From Candidatus Kapaibacterium sp. (GTDB lineage Bacteria > Bacteroidota > Ignavibacteria > Kapaibacteriales > UBA2268), in contig JAPLFL010000031.1 of assembly GCA_026390695.1 (NCBI GenBank), forward strand, positions 47,862 through 111,861: a DNA stretch of 64,000 nucleotides, read 5' to 3'. A program made the position numbers and the translations under genes. The notes beneath the pieces were generated by a model, which saw only the letters and a list, made by a program, of their open reading frames with translations, was not told the DNA's origin and ran no database searches. Shown one piece after another: positions 9,213 through 17,755 of the stretch (positions are counted from its first letter, which is position 1; every line of letters starts with the position of its first letter).

Positions 9213-10238
9213 TTAAACAAATATATCTTCTTTACCACGTCCACCGACGACAATTTCTTCCTGATCTTCAAGTTTCTTAATAATATCAACAATACGTAAC
9301 TGAGCAGCTTCCACTTCCTTAAGTTTAACGGGCCCCATAAATTCTAATTCTTCTTTTACAACTGCAGCAGCACGTTCTGACATATTTCTAAATATTTTTG
9401 TACGAATTTTTTCATCCGACACTTTAAGAGCCAGAGCCAAATCTCGTTTGTCAACATCGCGGAGAATACGCTGAACGCCCTTGTCATCGACCTGAACAAT
9501 ATCGTCAAACAAGAACATCATTCTCTTAATATCAATCGCTAATTGAGGATCTTTATCTTCAATAGATTCCAATAAGAATTTAGCAACAGCATTATTACTT
9601 TTATTCAAAATCGACGCTACAAGCTGTGCTCCACCGGCTGAGGCAAGATTTTGAGATAAAGTAGCTTCGGCAATCTGATCTACCACATGTTCAATTTGAG
9701 TAACAAGCTCAGGAGAGACTTTCCCTGTTTTAGCAATTCTGATAATAGTTTCGCCCCGGAGTTCTTCTGAAAATTCATTTAAAACTTCAGCAGTAAGATC
9801 AGCAGGCAAATGAGAAAGAATGAGCGCAATTGTCTGTGGATGTTCCTTTGATAAAAAATTTGCAAGTTGTGCCGGATCTGCTTTTTTCAAAATACTAAAG
9901 CCACGTACTGTGGTCAATACTCTAACTTTTTCAATAATATCGCGTGCTTTTTCAAGACCATAAGTTTTTTCAAGAAGCACTTGGGCATATTCAAGACCAC
10001 CTTCAATCATATAAGACTGAGCGGTCATCATTTGATAAAACTCTTCAATGACGTCTTCAACCACGTTCGGATGAATATCCCTTAAATTAGTTATTTCAAC
10101 CGCAATCTGCTCTACTTCCTTCATATCAAGTTCTTTAAAAACTTTTGCAGATGTTTCTACATCCATTGACATGAGGAGTACGGCAGCTTTTTGTTTACCG
10201 GTTAGCGATTTTACACTTATAGAGGTTTCTTGTTTCAT
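9213..10238 (-). CDS. fliG: Flagellar motor switch protein FliG
   Basis: FliG forms the C-ring layer that contacts MotA and the MS-ring. The 341-residue protein shows all family hallmarks. It has an N-terminal LTGKQKAAVLLMSMDVE that binds FliF, then the middle ARM domain with KEHPQTIALILSHLPADLT (EHPQ motif). The C-terminal domain has MMFLFDDIVQVDDKGVQRIL and IFRNMSERAAAVVKEEL with the charged residues used in torque generation. The length is normal and no change in key motifs is visible. It follows fliF directly, as in nearly all operons of this type. Confidence 0.97.
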   Translation of the reverse strand: MKQETSISVKSLTGKQKAAVLLMSMDVETSAKVFKELDMKEVEQIAVEITNLRDIHPNVVEDVIEEFYQMMTAQSYMIEGGLEYAQVLLEKTYGLEKARDIIEKVRVLTTVRGFSILKKADPAQLANFLSKEHPQTIALILSHLPADLTAEVLNEFSEELRGETIIRIAKTGKVSPELVTQIEHVVDQIAEATLSQNLASAGGAQLVASILNKSNNAVAKFLLESIEDKDPQLAIDIKRMMFLFDDIVQVDDKGVQRILRDVDKRDLALALKVSDEKIRTKIFRNMSERAAAVVKEELEFMGPVKLKEVEAAQLRIVDIIKKLEDQEEIVVGGRGKEDIFV

Positions 10239-10305
10239 TTTATCTTTTATTATATATCAAATAATTAATACGAATAGTCCATTGATTTATTTCATTAATT
10301 AATTA

Positions 10306-12054
10306 TTATGGATTATTTTCAATATCCTGAGAGAAAAACATTCTAATCAAACGAACTGAATCCTCGGTATTATTATCCAAATATGAAGCAACTTTATTTT
10401 TTATTTCAATTTTAATTAATTTATCTTCGGTCATTTCCTCGGTTTCAAAATCATCTAATCTGGCACGAGCCTGTTCAGCAAGAGATGCTTTATCGAAACC
10501 ATCGGTGAATTCGGCTGCTTCTTCGCTTTCCCGCTCTTCACGCATACCTTCGAGTAATAATTGTTCTGGTAATTCAGCAGGAAGAAGCATAAGATCATCT
10601 TCTCCTAAATCAATTTCTTCTAACTCTTCTTCTACCTCTTCGTGATCTTCCTCATCAATATGCACGTGCTCAGGAAGTGAGAATGCAAGGCGTAATCTTT
10701 CGCGAACCTGCTTTGAGTGAAGAATTCTATAAATCACTAATAAAATAATCAATAGAGAAACAACTAAGAAAATTATTTTTTGATATTCATGGTTTTTCCA
10801 CCAAGGTCCTTGCAATACTTGATCAAAATCTTCTTCGGGAGTCATAGTATCAAATTCAACATTAATTATAGACACCTGATCATTACGATTCGGATCATAT
10901 CCGACAGCGTTCTTTATAATTAAGGTTAAGTTATCCATGTCCTTTTGATCTCGTGGAAGATATTGAACTTCTTTTTTTCCCTCTTTTTCAATTATTTTGT
11001 TTTTACCATTGATCAAACCTGCTACCGATAAGCGCTTGACATTTCCTACACCCTGAACGATTTTCTCAACTGTTTTTGAAATTTCATAATTTGATATTAC
11101 ATTTGATGATTTTTTATCCATATTGACGGCCGGATAACTCAAAGAATCAGATGATTTATTATTGTCAACAATATTCTGTTCACTGCGAATAACCTGACGT
11201 TCAGGATCAAAATCAGTAATTGTTTTTTCAATTTGTGTAAAATCAAGTTCGGCATTTACGCGAACCTCGCTATTGCCCTGCCCGATCACACCATCAAGCA
11301 GAGATTGAGCTTTTTCTGCAAGATACTGCTCAACTTTCCGCTGTTGTTCATATTGTGCATTCGTTAAACCGGCAACAGTTTTAGTATCAAGGGCAGGTTC
11401 ATTAATAATTTTACCACGCTGATCGACAATTGTCACAGCATCGGGCTTCAATCCCTCTACACTGCTTGCAACAAGATGCTGAATTCCCTCAATACTTATT
11501 TTATTTAAACTCTTACCATTCTTTAATTTTAACGAAACAGATGCAGTCGGTTCTTTCTGATCTTTATCAAAAAGCGCCTTTTCAGGAAGAACTATATGGA
11601 CACGTACTTTTTTAATTTCCTCCAATGCACCAATTGTCCGAGCAAGCTCACCTTCCAGCGCACGTTTATAATTTAATTTTTGAACAAATTCGCTCATACC
11701 CAGGTTGGTTTTATCGAAAATATCATAGCCTGCCACTGATGTCTGAGGAAGTCCTTCGGCTGCTAATGCCAATCTTGTATCAGCAACAATCTTTTTATCT
11801 ACAAGAATTGTGTTTCCATTATCTTTTAACTCATATTTTATCAGTTTTTCTTTTAATTTATTTATAATCTGACCGGCATCATTCTCATCAAGAGAAGTAA
11901 AAAGAGTTCCCATTTCAACATCTTTGCCGGATGATAATAAAGTAATCAATCCACCGATTACCAAAATTAATACTGAACCAATTACAATTTTCTGCCAAAG
12001 CACGAGTTTATTGTAAAATTGTTTAACTTGAGATATTACTTGAGATTCAGCCAT
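10306..12054 (-). CDS. fliF: Flagellar MS-ring protein FliF
   Basis: FliF builds the inner-membrane MS-ring. The 582-residue protein has an N-terminal membrane segment (about residues 22-42, IVIGSVLILVIGGLITLL). The ring-building motifs of the YscJ/FliF family follow, including LDENDAGQIINKLKEK and RALEGELARTIGALEEIKKV. Near residues 425-445 is a second membrane segment (IIFLVVSLLIILLVIYRIL). The C-terminal tail is very acidic and ends in a short FliG-binding segment (DSVRLIRMFFSQD). Two membrane segments place the large middle part in the periplasm. It sits between fliE and fliG. Confidence 0.97.
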   Translation of the reverse strand: MAESQVISQVKQFYNKLVLWQKIVIGSVLILVIGGLITLLSSGKDVEMGTLFTSLDENDAGQIINKLKEKLIKYELKDNGNTILVDKKIVADTRLALAAEGLPQTSVAGYDIFDKTNLGMSEFVQKLNYKRALEGELARTIGALEEIKKVRVHIVLPEKALFDKDQKEPTASVSLKLKNGKSLNKISIEGIQHLVASSVEGLKPDAVTIVDQRGKIINEPALDTKTVAGLTNAQYEQQRKVEQYLAEKAQSLLDGVIGQGNSEVRVNAELDFTQIEKTITDFDPERQVIRSEQNIVDNNKSSDSLSYPAVNMDKKSSNVISNYEISKTVEKIVQGVGNVKRLSVAGLINGKNKIIEKEGKKEVQYLPRDQKDMDNLTLIIKNAVGYDPNRNDQVSIINVEFDTMTPEEDFDQVLQGPWWKNHEYQKIIFLVVSLLIILLVIYRILHSKQVRERLRLAFSLPEHVHIDEEDHEEVEEELEEIDLGEDDLMLLPAELPEQLLLEGMREERESEEAAEFTDGFDKASLAEQARARLDDFETEEMTEDKLIKIEIKNKVASYLDNNTEDSVRLIRMFFSQDIENNP

Positions 12055-12189
12055 TATTTATTTCTTCTATGTAAATTTCTATAATTTTATATTCATTCAG
12101 GAAAATCCAACTCATATATTTTAGAATTACCATTTCACACATCCTTTGAAAAAGGAGTTAACGGGATTTTCATTTTACAATTTCCTCAC

Positions 12190-12498
12190 TTATACCTGCA
12201 ATCTATTCACTTCATGATAAAGGTCTAAGCCCTTATTTCTCAATTCCATAAGAAGCTGAAAACTTGTTTTGGCTTTTTCAGCAGTAATCATAACGTCATG
12301 TATATCAACGGGTTCGCCCTTGATCATTTTCTCATTTTGATCAGCCGAATCACGTTGTAGAGAGTTAACATCATGGATAAACTCTTTCAAAGTATCTGTA
12401 AATGACTCTGATTTTGCTGAAGAAATGCCATTATTCTGCATTTTTTGTTCAACAAGCGGTAGATATTTTTTACCAAGTTCAATATCGTTCGTTACCAT
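12190..12498 (-). CDS. fliE: Flagellar hook-basal body protein FliE
   Basis: FliE joins the MS-ring to the rod. The 102-residue size is typical. The C-terminal half carries the family pattern: GEPVDIHDVMITAEKAKTSF followed by MELRNKGLDLYHEVNRLQV. The start at ATG 12498 has a good ribosome binding site (AGAGGAAT directly before ATG). It is followed by fliF after about 135 bases. Confidence 0.93.
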   Translation of the reverse strand: MVTNDIELGKKYLPLVEQKMQNNGISSAKSESFTDTLKEFIHDVNSLQRDSADQNEKMIKGEPVDIHDVMITAEKAKTSFQLLMELRNKGLDLYHEVNRLQV

Positions 12499-12539
12499 AT
12501 TCCTCTTTCAGTAAGTTTTTTATTATGAGTTATGAGTTA

Positions 12540-12660
12540 TAAACAATTCTGCATTTTTCATTCTGCATTCTACATTCTACATTTTTCATTTTTCATTCTG
12601 CATTCTACATTTTTCATTCTACATTTTTCATTTTACATTTTTCATTCTACATTTTTTAAA
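12540..12660. repeat. Low-complexity repeat of CATTCTACATTTTT-type words
   Basis: The spacer between fliE and the 96-residue gene is filled with imperfect repeats of the words CATTCTGCATTCTACATTTT and CATTTTTCATTC. On the minus strand this reads as strings of AATGTAGAATG. Similar words occur at 24583-24610 and 24782-24835. It interrupts the flagellar operon without an obvious gene. Origin and function are unknown. Confidence 0.8.
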
Positions 12661-12727
12661 AAGTTCAATATTAACCACCTGCCCAATATTATCAACCAAT
12701 TCTTCACCATTAACCATTCACCATTAT

Positions 12728-13018
12728 CTAAGCTAAGCCATCGACAAACATTCCCTTCGAAAAACTTGTGGTTTGTAATTTCCCGTTCCGGTTAAATACA
12801 ACATGCCTTGAGAGCTGGGCAGAGCTGTCCGGGAACATATTCATAAAGAATGCCCGCTCTTTTTTAGTAATTATTTTATTCGGATTAGCTAAGGTTTTCT
12901 CCGTCCTACTAATCGTTTTAAAGTCAAGTCCACTGGAATCAATTCTTTGCTTTGGAATTGAATCGCCGTTATGCAGCGGATAAGTATCCGTATTAAAATC
13001 GTAACCCTGAATTCTCAT
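12728..13018 (-). CDS. Small flagellar-operon protein of unknown function
   Basis: A 96-residue protein between flgC and fliE, a place where some operons carry no gene. It begins MRIQGYDFNTDTYPLHNGDS. The C-terminal half, ITKKERAFFMNMFPDSSAQL followed by HVVFNRNGKL, looks like a conserved helix plus a short basic strand and is the part most likely under selection. There is no signal peptide or membrane segment. I do not recognise a named family. Its strand, its place in the operon and its protein-like composition argue that it is real. A role tied to the rod or to FliE is only a guess from position. Confidence 0.7.
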   Translation of the reverse strand: MRIQGYDFNTDTYPLHNGDSIPKQRIDSSGLDFKTISRTEKTLANPNKIITKKERAFFMNMFPDSSAQLSRHVVFNRNGKLQTTSFSKGMFVDGLA

Positions 13019-13134
13019 ACTCTACCATACATTAATTAGCAATCAGCCAACACATTTTCCCCCTCCGCGTTTCCTTTTCTTCCTCTTTTGCCAGTAGATA
13101 CAATTCAGTAAATCAGCATTTAAGCAGATTTAAT

Positions 13135-13620
13135 CTATATTTCAAGCGAATCCCGCGCTATGTTCTTCGCAGAATCGACGACAGATGTATTTGCCTCGAA
13201 AGCCCTTTGAGCTGCAATCATCTCGACCATTTCGGTGACTATATTTATATTTGGCATAGAAACATATCCACTTTCATCGGCATCGGGATGAGAAGGATCG
13301 TAAACGAGCCTCGGAGGCGATGCATCAGTTGTAGTAGCTACTTTCAAAACTCTATAATCCGGCGGATAAGTTCCCGGATGAGCCGTAGGAGCATGATCGT
13401 TAGTCGTTCGTGAAAGCGACAACTGACTATCAAGTTCCTCTTCAAATGGACTTCCGGGAATAGCGCGGGCAATAACCACTTCTCGCTTATATGGCTGCCC
13501 ATCGATACTTTTGGTTGTGTTCACGTTTGCAATATTTTTAGCCGTAGCCGAAAGCCGCATTCGTTGTACACTCATTCCCTGCCCGCTTATTGCAAAAGCT
13601 GCAAAAACATTTTCCGCCAT
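13135..13620 (-). CDS. flgC: Flagellar basal-body rod protein FlgC
   Basis: Proximal rod subunit. The protein has the rod-family N-terminal motif RLSATAKNIANVNTTKS and the C-terminal motif NINIVTEMVEMIAAQRAFEA. The latter, ending in NTSVVDSAKNIARDSLEI, marks FlgC-type rod proteins. I start it at ATG 13620 (MAENVFAAFAISGQGM) because AGGAT lies seven bases upstream. An in-frame ATG at 13650 would add ten residues not expected for the family. About 160 residues is in the usual range. The middle section with DYRVLKVATTTDASPPRLVY is also as in FlgC. Confidence 0.94.
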   Translation of the reverse strand: MAENVFAAFAISGQGMSVQRMRLSATAKNIANVNTTKSIDGQPYKREVVIARAIPGSPFEEELDSQLSLSRTTNDHAPTAHPGTYPPDYRVLKVATTTDASPPRLVYDPSHPDADESGYVSMPNINIVTEMVEMIAAQRAFEANTSVVDSAKNIARDSLEI

Positions 13621-13708
13621 CTGTTCATCCTGAATATTTAAACATTTCAAAAATAACCCTAATTTAAACCTATGTGAATAGGTACTAATACCTAATCTTT
13701 ACAAAGAA

Positions 13709-14131
13709 CTACTGGATTGTCCCGCGAATAGCCGAAGCCATTCCTGCAAAATAGCGTTTCACAGCCCCGGAAGCAAAACGAAACCGGATTTGATTCTGTG
13801 CCATTTCGGACATTTCCTTATCAATATTTACATGTGTTTCACCGGAAAAATAAATTTCAGGTTTTGGTATTTGTGAATTTTCTATTTCGCCGGTTACGCT
13901 GCTTTCGTCGGGTTTACCTATTGGAATGTGCATTTCATCGTCCTTAGAGCCCGATGCAACCACTTCCTGATCCTGGAAAAATTCTTCAAATTTGACGCGT
14001 TCCGGCCTGTAGTGCGGCGATGTGACGTTTGCAATATTTTTTGAAGTTGTTCTTGTACGCAGTGCATACGCATCCAATGCCCTATTCATTAATGGCAGGT
14101 TGGATTTGAACATATATTGTCTAAAAATCAT
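13709..14131 (-). CDS. flgB: Flagellar basal-body rod protein FlgB
   Basis: Proximal rod subunit and first gene of the operon. The N-terminus holds ALDAYALRTRTTSKNIANVT, then PHYRPERVKFEEFF, the FlgB pattern. The C-terminus has the matching amphipathic helix (NIDKEMSEMAQNQIRFRFAS). Two close ATG codons exist, at 14137 and 14131. The second has AGG at a better distance (eight bases), so I prefer it. A sigma-54-like promoter element lies about 45 bases upstream. Confidence 0.93.
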   Translation of the reverse strand: MIFRQYMFKSNLPLMNRALDAYALRTRTTSKNIANVTSPHYRPERVKFEEFFQDQEVVASGSKDDEMHIPIGKPDESSVTGEIENSQIPKPEIYFSGETHVNIDKEMSEMAQNQIRFRFASGAVKRYFAGMASAIRGTIQ

Positions 14132-14178
14132 CAGCATTACCTAAAAAATTAGCACTTCAATATTCACCAAATTGGATA

Positions 14179-14195
14179 TACAAAATAAGTGCCAA
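14179..14195 (-). promoter_or_regulatory. Sigma-54-like -24/-12 promoter for the flagellar operon
   Basis: On the minus strand the sequence TTGGCACTTATTTTGTA matches the RpoN promoter consensus TTGGCAC-N5-TTGCA. It has GG-N10-GT spacing, with T in place of C in the -12 GC. A start about 12 bases further on would leave a leader of roughly 30 bases before flgB. Flagellar operons in several phyla use sigma-54. The -12 mismatch and the lack of any visible RpoN or activator gene in the window limit confidence. Confidence 0.55.
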
Positions 14196-14363
14196 TTTCT
14201 CAGAATGAGGGAAAGCCTTGCCGGAAGCGGGCTATAAAATTTCCTAATTATTACGTAACTTTTTACTTATGGTTAATAATCCGCAAAAAATAATTTGTGG
14301 CGAGAGTTGGACAATTTGGGATTACGAATTATTTGGAATCAACAAAAATTAATATTCACTCAA

Positions 14364-14434
14364 GTCAGATGTTACCAATGACACTCTTATAAAATCTCCC
14401 CTGCCCATCTTTTGCGGGTGAGGGGATTTTTATA
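14364..14434. repeat. Dispersed repeat, copy 1 (GTCAGAT...GAGGGGATTTTTAT), terminator-like
   Basis: About 71 bases beginning GTCAGATGTTACCAATGACA, with a second copy at 61926-61995 differing at only a few positions. The right half folds as a hairpin: AATC-CCCT arms around 14394-14430, followed by a T run on the plus strand and preceded by an A run. It lies exactly between the stop of the coiled-coil membrane gene and the flgB promoter region, so it probably also serves as a terminator for the 14435-17177 operon. Confidence 0.75.
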
Positions 14435-14911
14435 CTAATGATTCTTAGTAAATTGAAATCCTGCCCTTTTAAGCATAAAATGTTCAAATAAATCTTCAAT
14501 CGGTTTAATGAGAATTGCAATAATTGTTTTAAATATCAATCCAATATAAATACTTTGCGCAACAAAATCTATTGATGGCTCAATCACAACTTCTGAAAAT
14601 AAGAACAATGTTACTACCGCAATATAAGCAACAACCTTAGCTTTTTTATTAATTTTAGTCAAAGTCAGTTCATCAATCGTTTTTTTTAATTCATCATTTG
14701 TCAGATTTAATTTATCATTTGTTTTATCAAGTTTATTTTGAAGTCGGTCGCTTACTTTTGTAAGCATGATAACCTGATCAAGTAAATCTTGGAAATCTTT
14801 TTTGAATTCATGGATAGCAGCGGCTATATCGTCCCTTGATAAATTTGTATCTTTTATTAATTCTTCAAATTTAACTAATTTTGCCTGCTCATTTCTGAAA
14901 ATATTTCCCAT
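14435..14911 (-). CDS. Coiled-coil protein with two C-terminal membrane segments
   Basis: A 158-residue protein with three visible parts. It has a helical N-terminal half and a long coiled coil (about residues 45-90, KLDKTNDKLNLTNDELKK). Two membrane segments follow (about 93-110, VVAYIAVVTLFLFSEVVI, and 120-138). Its ATG touches the TAA of the SiaC-like gene upstream (14912-14914 / 14911-14909), so the two are translationally coupled. In Pseudomonas aeruginosa the corresponding place is held by the diguanylate cyclase SiaD. Here there is no GGDEF domain. By position it may be the output or membrane anchor controlled by the SiaC-like protein. That is inference; I do not recognise its family. 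Confidence 0.8.
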   Translation of the reverse strand: MGNIFRNEQAKLVKFEELIKDTNLSRDDIAAAIHEFKKDFQDLLDQVIMLTKVSDRLQNKLDKTNDKLNLTNDELKKTIDELTLTKINKKAKVVAYIAVVTLFLFSEVVIEPSIDFVAQSIYIGLIFKTIIAILIKPIEDLFEHFMLKRAGFQFTKNH

Positions 14912-15292
14912 TTATATCTCAATAAATTTAATGTCCAAATTTAGAATTTCCTTAAAATCCTCACCAATTTCTTTAATTTCTTCGTCTCCATCTTCATAGT
15001 ACCACTCCACTTGAAGTGAATAATCTGTATTATATTCCTTAACCTCTTTAAATTTTTTAAACAGTTCAAGCAGAAATTTTGATGAACTTGTATTAAAATA
15101 ATCAAGTTCCATTTTTATTTGTGTAACAGGTAAAGGAATTTGAACATAATCGCTGATCCAAGAGATGACTGGTTGGTAAAAATTAAATGTATCTTCGGGT
15201 ATGGATCTACCCTTTAATTGGCACACTCCGCTTTTACAATCAAAATTAATTAGTGGAGTCTTTTTTGAACTTTCAATAAATAAGTTTTCCAT
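14912..15292 (-). CDS. SiaC-family regulatory phosphoprotein (DUF1987)
   Basis: A 126-residue cytoplasmic protein of the DUF1987/SiaC family. In Pseudomonas aeruginosa SiaC binds and activates the cyclase SiaD unless phosphorylated on Thr68 by SiaB; SiaA removes the phosphate. This protein keeps the phosphosite motif MELDYFNTSSSKFLLELF, and the threonine falls at residue 68 here too. The acidic C-terminus is typical. It follows the phosphatase-kinase fusion gene by seven bases and is coupled to the membrane-protein gene downstream. A phospho-switch role is therefore well supported by family and neighbours. The downstream target is not known, because no cyclase is adjacent. Confidence 0.9.
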   Translation of the reverse strand: MENLFIESSKKTPLINFDCKSGVCQLKGRSIPEDTFNFYQPVISWISDYVQIPLPVTQIKMELDYFNTSSSKFLLELFKKFKEVKEYNTDYSLQVEWYYEDGDEEIKEIGEDFKEILNLDIKFIEI

Positions 15293-15299
15293 ATTTTCC

Positions 15300-17177
15300 T
15301 CATTGATTTTTAAAAGTTACTTTTAATGAGAATTTTGAATGATCCTCATCAATTTCAAAAATTTTATATATTAAATTAGAGTCGCATTTTGATGCAATAT
15401 AATAGAACCCTAAACCAGCACTGCTTTTTTGGGGCATTTGTCCACTGCTGAGTTGAGATTTGTAAAATTCCTTAATCTCCTCTTTTGATTTTGAATGAAC
15501 AAAATCAAGTTTTTCTTTAAGATTATAAATGTTAGAGTTCAAAATATTATTTGTTGTTTCAATACAAAAAAGATCATTTTCGAGCGTAACCGAAATTGAA
15601 AATTCCTTATCGAATTTATCAGTCTCAAAACTTGTATAATAATTATAGCAATTTTGTAGAATTTCAATCAAAACAGTATTAATTCTTTTTCTTAATACTT
15701 TATTTATTTCATTTTCCAATAGATATTCTTCAACAGTATCTGTAATTTTGGAGATAACCGGACTTGATGTTTCACCCTGATAAGAAATAATTAACTTATA
15801 TGATGCTTTTATAAGTTCCTCCTTTTTAAATTTCACTCCAATCAGAAGAATGTCATCAACCTGTTCTTCTTTACCCTTCCATTCAAAGAAGTCTTCTTTC
15901 AGTTTACTAACTTGATCATAAATATCCATTTTTCTATATTCAACAAAAGCACTTTTCAATCTTAGTGGCAGAAATTTATTATTTTTTGGGCCTCCGAACT
16001 GATCAGTATAACCATCTGTACCGATATACATAACATCCTCATCTTCCAATCTAATTGTATGACAAGAAAAGGGAATGTTCATGTTTGTCGAAAACCCTAT
16101 CGGCATTCTGTCTCCCTTTATTACTATCAAATGTTCTCTGAATAATTCAAAATTTGAAAAATTAGTCGTTTCAAGTTTTAAAGCATCTTTTCTTATCAAA
16201 TAAAGTGGATTATATGCACCTGAATATTCAAGAATATCGTCATCCGTATTTAATACAATGACTGCAATATCCATTCCATCTTTTGATTCGCCATAATTTC
16301 CAGTCTGCCATAATAGATTTATTATCAATGTCCTCAATTCATCTAAAATTTCATTTGGTTTTGTGATTTTCTTTTCCCTTACGATTTGATTTAGTGCAGA
16401 TATACCAATAACGCTCATAAATGCACCGGGTACGCCATGCCCGGTACAATCAGCGGCTATAATGATTATTTTATTTTCTACTTTTGCAAACCAATAGAAA
16501 TCCCCACTAACGATATCCTTTGGCAAATAAAGGATTGACGTCAAAGGGTATATTTCATTTAGCTTTTTCACGTCACCCATAATTGAAAGCTGTATTCGCT
16601 TTGCATAATTTATACTATCGATAATCTCCTGTTTTTTTTCTTCCAAGTCTGCCGTGCGTATTTCAACAAGTTTTTCAAGATTTTTATTAATCTCCGTAAT
16701 TTCATCATTTTTCTTTCTTATTTCCGCACTTTGCTGTTGAATTTCATTGTTCTGCTTTTCAATCTGTTTCTCACGATTAAAACTCTTCAAAGCCTCAGAA
16801 ATTGTAATATTCAAATCACTTGGTTCCCAAGGTTTGCTTATAAATCTATATAAACCTGCTTTATTAATCGCATTTGTCACACCCTCGATTGTTGCCATAC
16901 CTGTCAACATTATTCTATATGTTTCCGGTTTCAATTCACGGATAATTGACAAGAGTTCATCACCTTTCATCTCAGGCATAATATAATCCGAAATAACAAG
17001 GGGGAGTTCCCTGTTGTTATCCAAAATACTCTTTACAATTTCTATAGCTTCTTCACCACTTTCAGCAACTTCAATGATAAATTCACTTCCAAAAGTATCC
17101 TTCAGATCGCCTTTCAAACTGTCTAAAACAATTTTCTCATCATCTACAAAAAGAATATAAGGTTTTTGCATACTCAT
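15300..17177 (-). CDS. Receiver + PP2C phosphatase (SiaA/RsbU-type) + SiaB-type kinase fusion
   Basis: A 625-residue cytoplasmic signalling protein. Residues about 7-125 form a CheY-type receiver with acidic D12/D13, phospho-acceptor D64 in VISDYIMPEMKGDE, and the conserved Lys in ISKPWEP. A coiled coil follows (about 130-190). A SpoIIE/PP2C phosphatase domain spans about 195-445 and keeps the metal-binding motifs VSGDFYWF and AADCTGHGVPGAFM. Residues about 450-625 match SiaB-family kinases (DUF6272): an N-box-like LIEILQNCYNYY and a G-box-like SSAGLGFYYIASK. SiaA and SiaB normally act against each other on SiaC; here both activities appear in one chain under one receiver domain. The SiaC substrate is the next gene. 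No other domain or membrane segment is visible. Confidence 0.88.
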   Translation of the reverse strand: MSMQKPYILFVDDEKIVLDSLKGDLKDTFGSEFIIEVAESGEEAIEIVKSILDNNRELPLVISDYIMPEMKGDELLSIIRELKPETYRIMLTGMATIEGVTNAINKAGLYRFISKPWEPSDLNITISEALKSFNREKQIEKQNNEIQQQSAEIRKKNDEITEINKNLEKLVEIRTADLEEKKQEIIDSINYAKRIQLSIMGDVKKLNEIYPLTSILYLPKDIVSGDFYWFAKVENKIIIIAADCTGHGVPGAFMSVIGISALNQIVREKKITKPNEILDELRTLIINLLWQTGNYGESKDGMDIAVIVLNTDDDILEYSGAYNPLYLIRKDALKLETTNFSNFELFREHLIVIKGDRMPIGFSTNMNIPFSCHTIRLEDEDVMYIGTDGYTDQFGGPKNNKFLPLRLKSAFVEYRKMDIYDQVSKLKEDFFEWKGKEEQVDDILLIGVKFKKEELIKASYKLIISYQGETSSPVISKITDTVEEYLLENEINKVLRKRINTVLIEILQNCYNYYTSFETDKFDKEFSISVTLENDLFCIETTNNILNSNIYNLKEKLDFVHSKSKEEIKEFYKSQLSSGQMPQKSSAGLGFYYIASKCDSNLIYKIFEIDEDHSKFSLKVTFKNQ

Positions 17178-17536
17178 TGATTTTTATTTACATTTGTTAT
17201 TTAATAACGATTTCTTACTTCATTTGTTCAATATTCTATATTATAACTTATGTTTAATTCAAAAAGGCTTTATAATTTTTTTCTGTAAAAGGTTTTTACA
17301 ATTAATTCAACAATATATAATCCTTCCATCCAATATTTAAAAGATATTTCCATTATCTCACCTTACAAAATTACACATTTTTTTATAAAATATTCCCTAA
17401 TCTTAAATTTAATTTTTGTTTATCTTACTTTAACCCTTCATATAATTCTAATTGAGGTTGGTCATTTGAACCCAGATTGTTCATTAAGATTTGATGCAAT
17501 TGAAAAATTATTTGCAAATAAGGAATTTACTTACTT
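17178..17536. other. AT-rich upstream region without a visible gene
   Basis: About 360 bases upstream of the receiver-phosphatase-kinase gene. It is strongly AT-rich with short T runs, and no ORF, tRNA or strong hairpin is visible. It probably holds the promoter of the minus-strand signalling operon, but I cannot point to a convincing -10/-35 pair. Confidence 0.5.
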
Positions 17537-17752
17537 TTAAAGGTTTAAAGCACTCTCGTAATCGTCAAAAGTAGTGGCGTAAACGTCAGAAGCACTTTCG
17601 TAAGCGGCTGTTATACTTTTGTAAACCTTAGCAGCACTCTCGTAAATGTCTGTAATTGTTTTGTAAACGTCAAAAGTAGTATTGTAAGGGTCTGTTATGC
17701 TCTTGTAAGCTTCAAAAGTAGTTTCGTAAGGGTCTGTTACACTCTCGTATGC
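17537..17752 (-). repeat. Degenerate 21-bp array, left arm, open as heptads on the minus strand
   Basis: About ten diverged 21-bp units. Read on the minus strand from 17752 to the TAA at 17537-17539, they form a 71-codon open frame with a strict seven-residue period. Examples are VTDPYET, SITDPYN, TITDIYE and SASDVYA. A tyrosine recurs every seven residues and a hydrophobic residue three places before or four after it. There is no start codon, and a TAA (17753-17755) lies directly upstream. The units are the reverse complement of the right-arm units at 17761-17928. Confidence 0.85.
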
Positions 17753-17755
17753 TTA

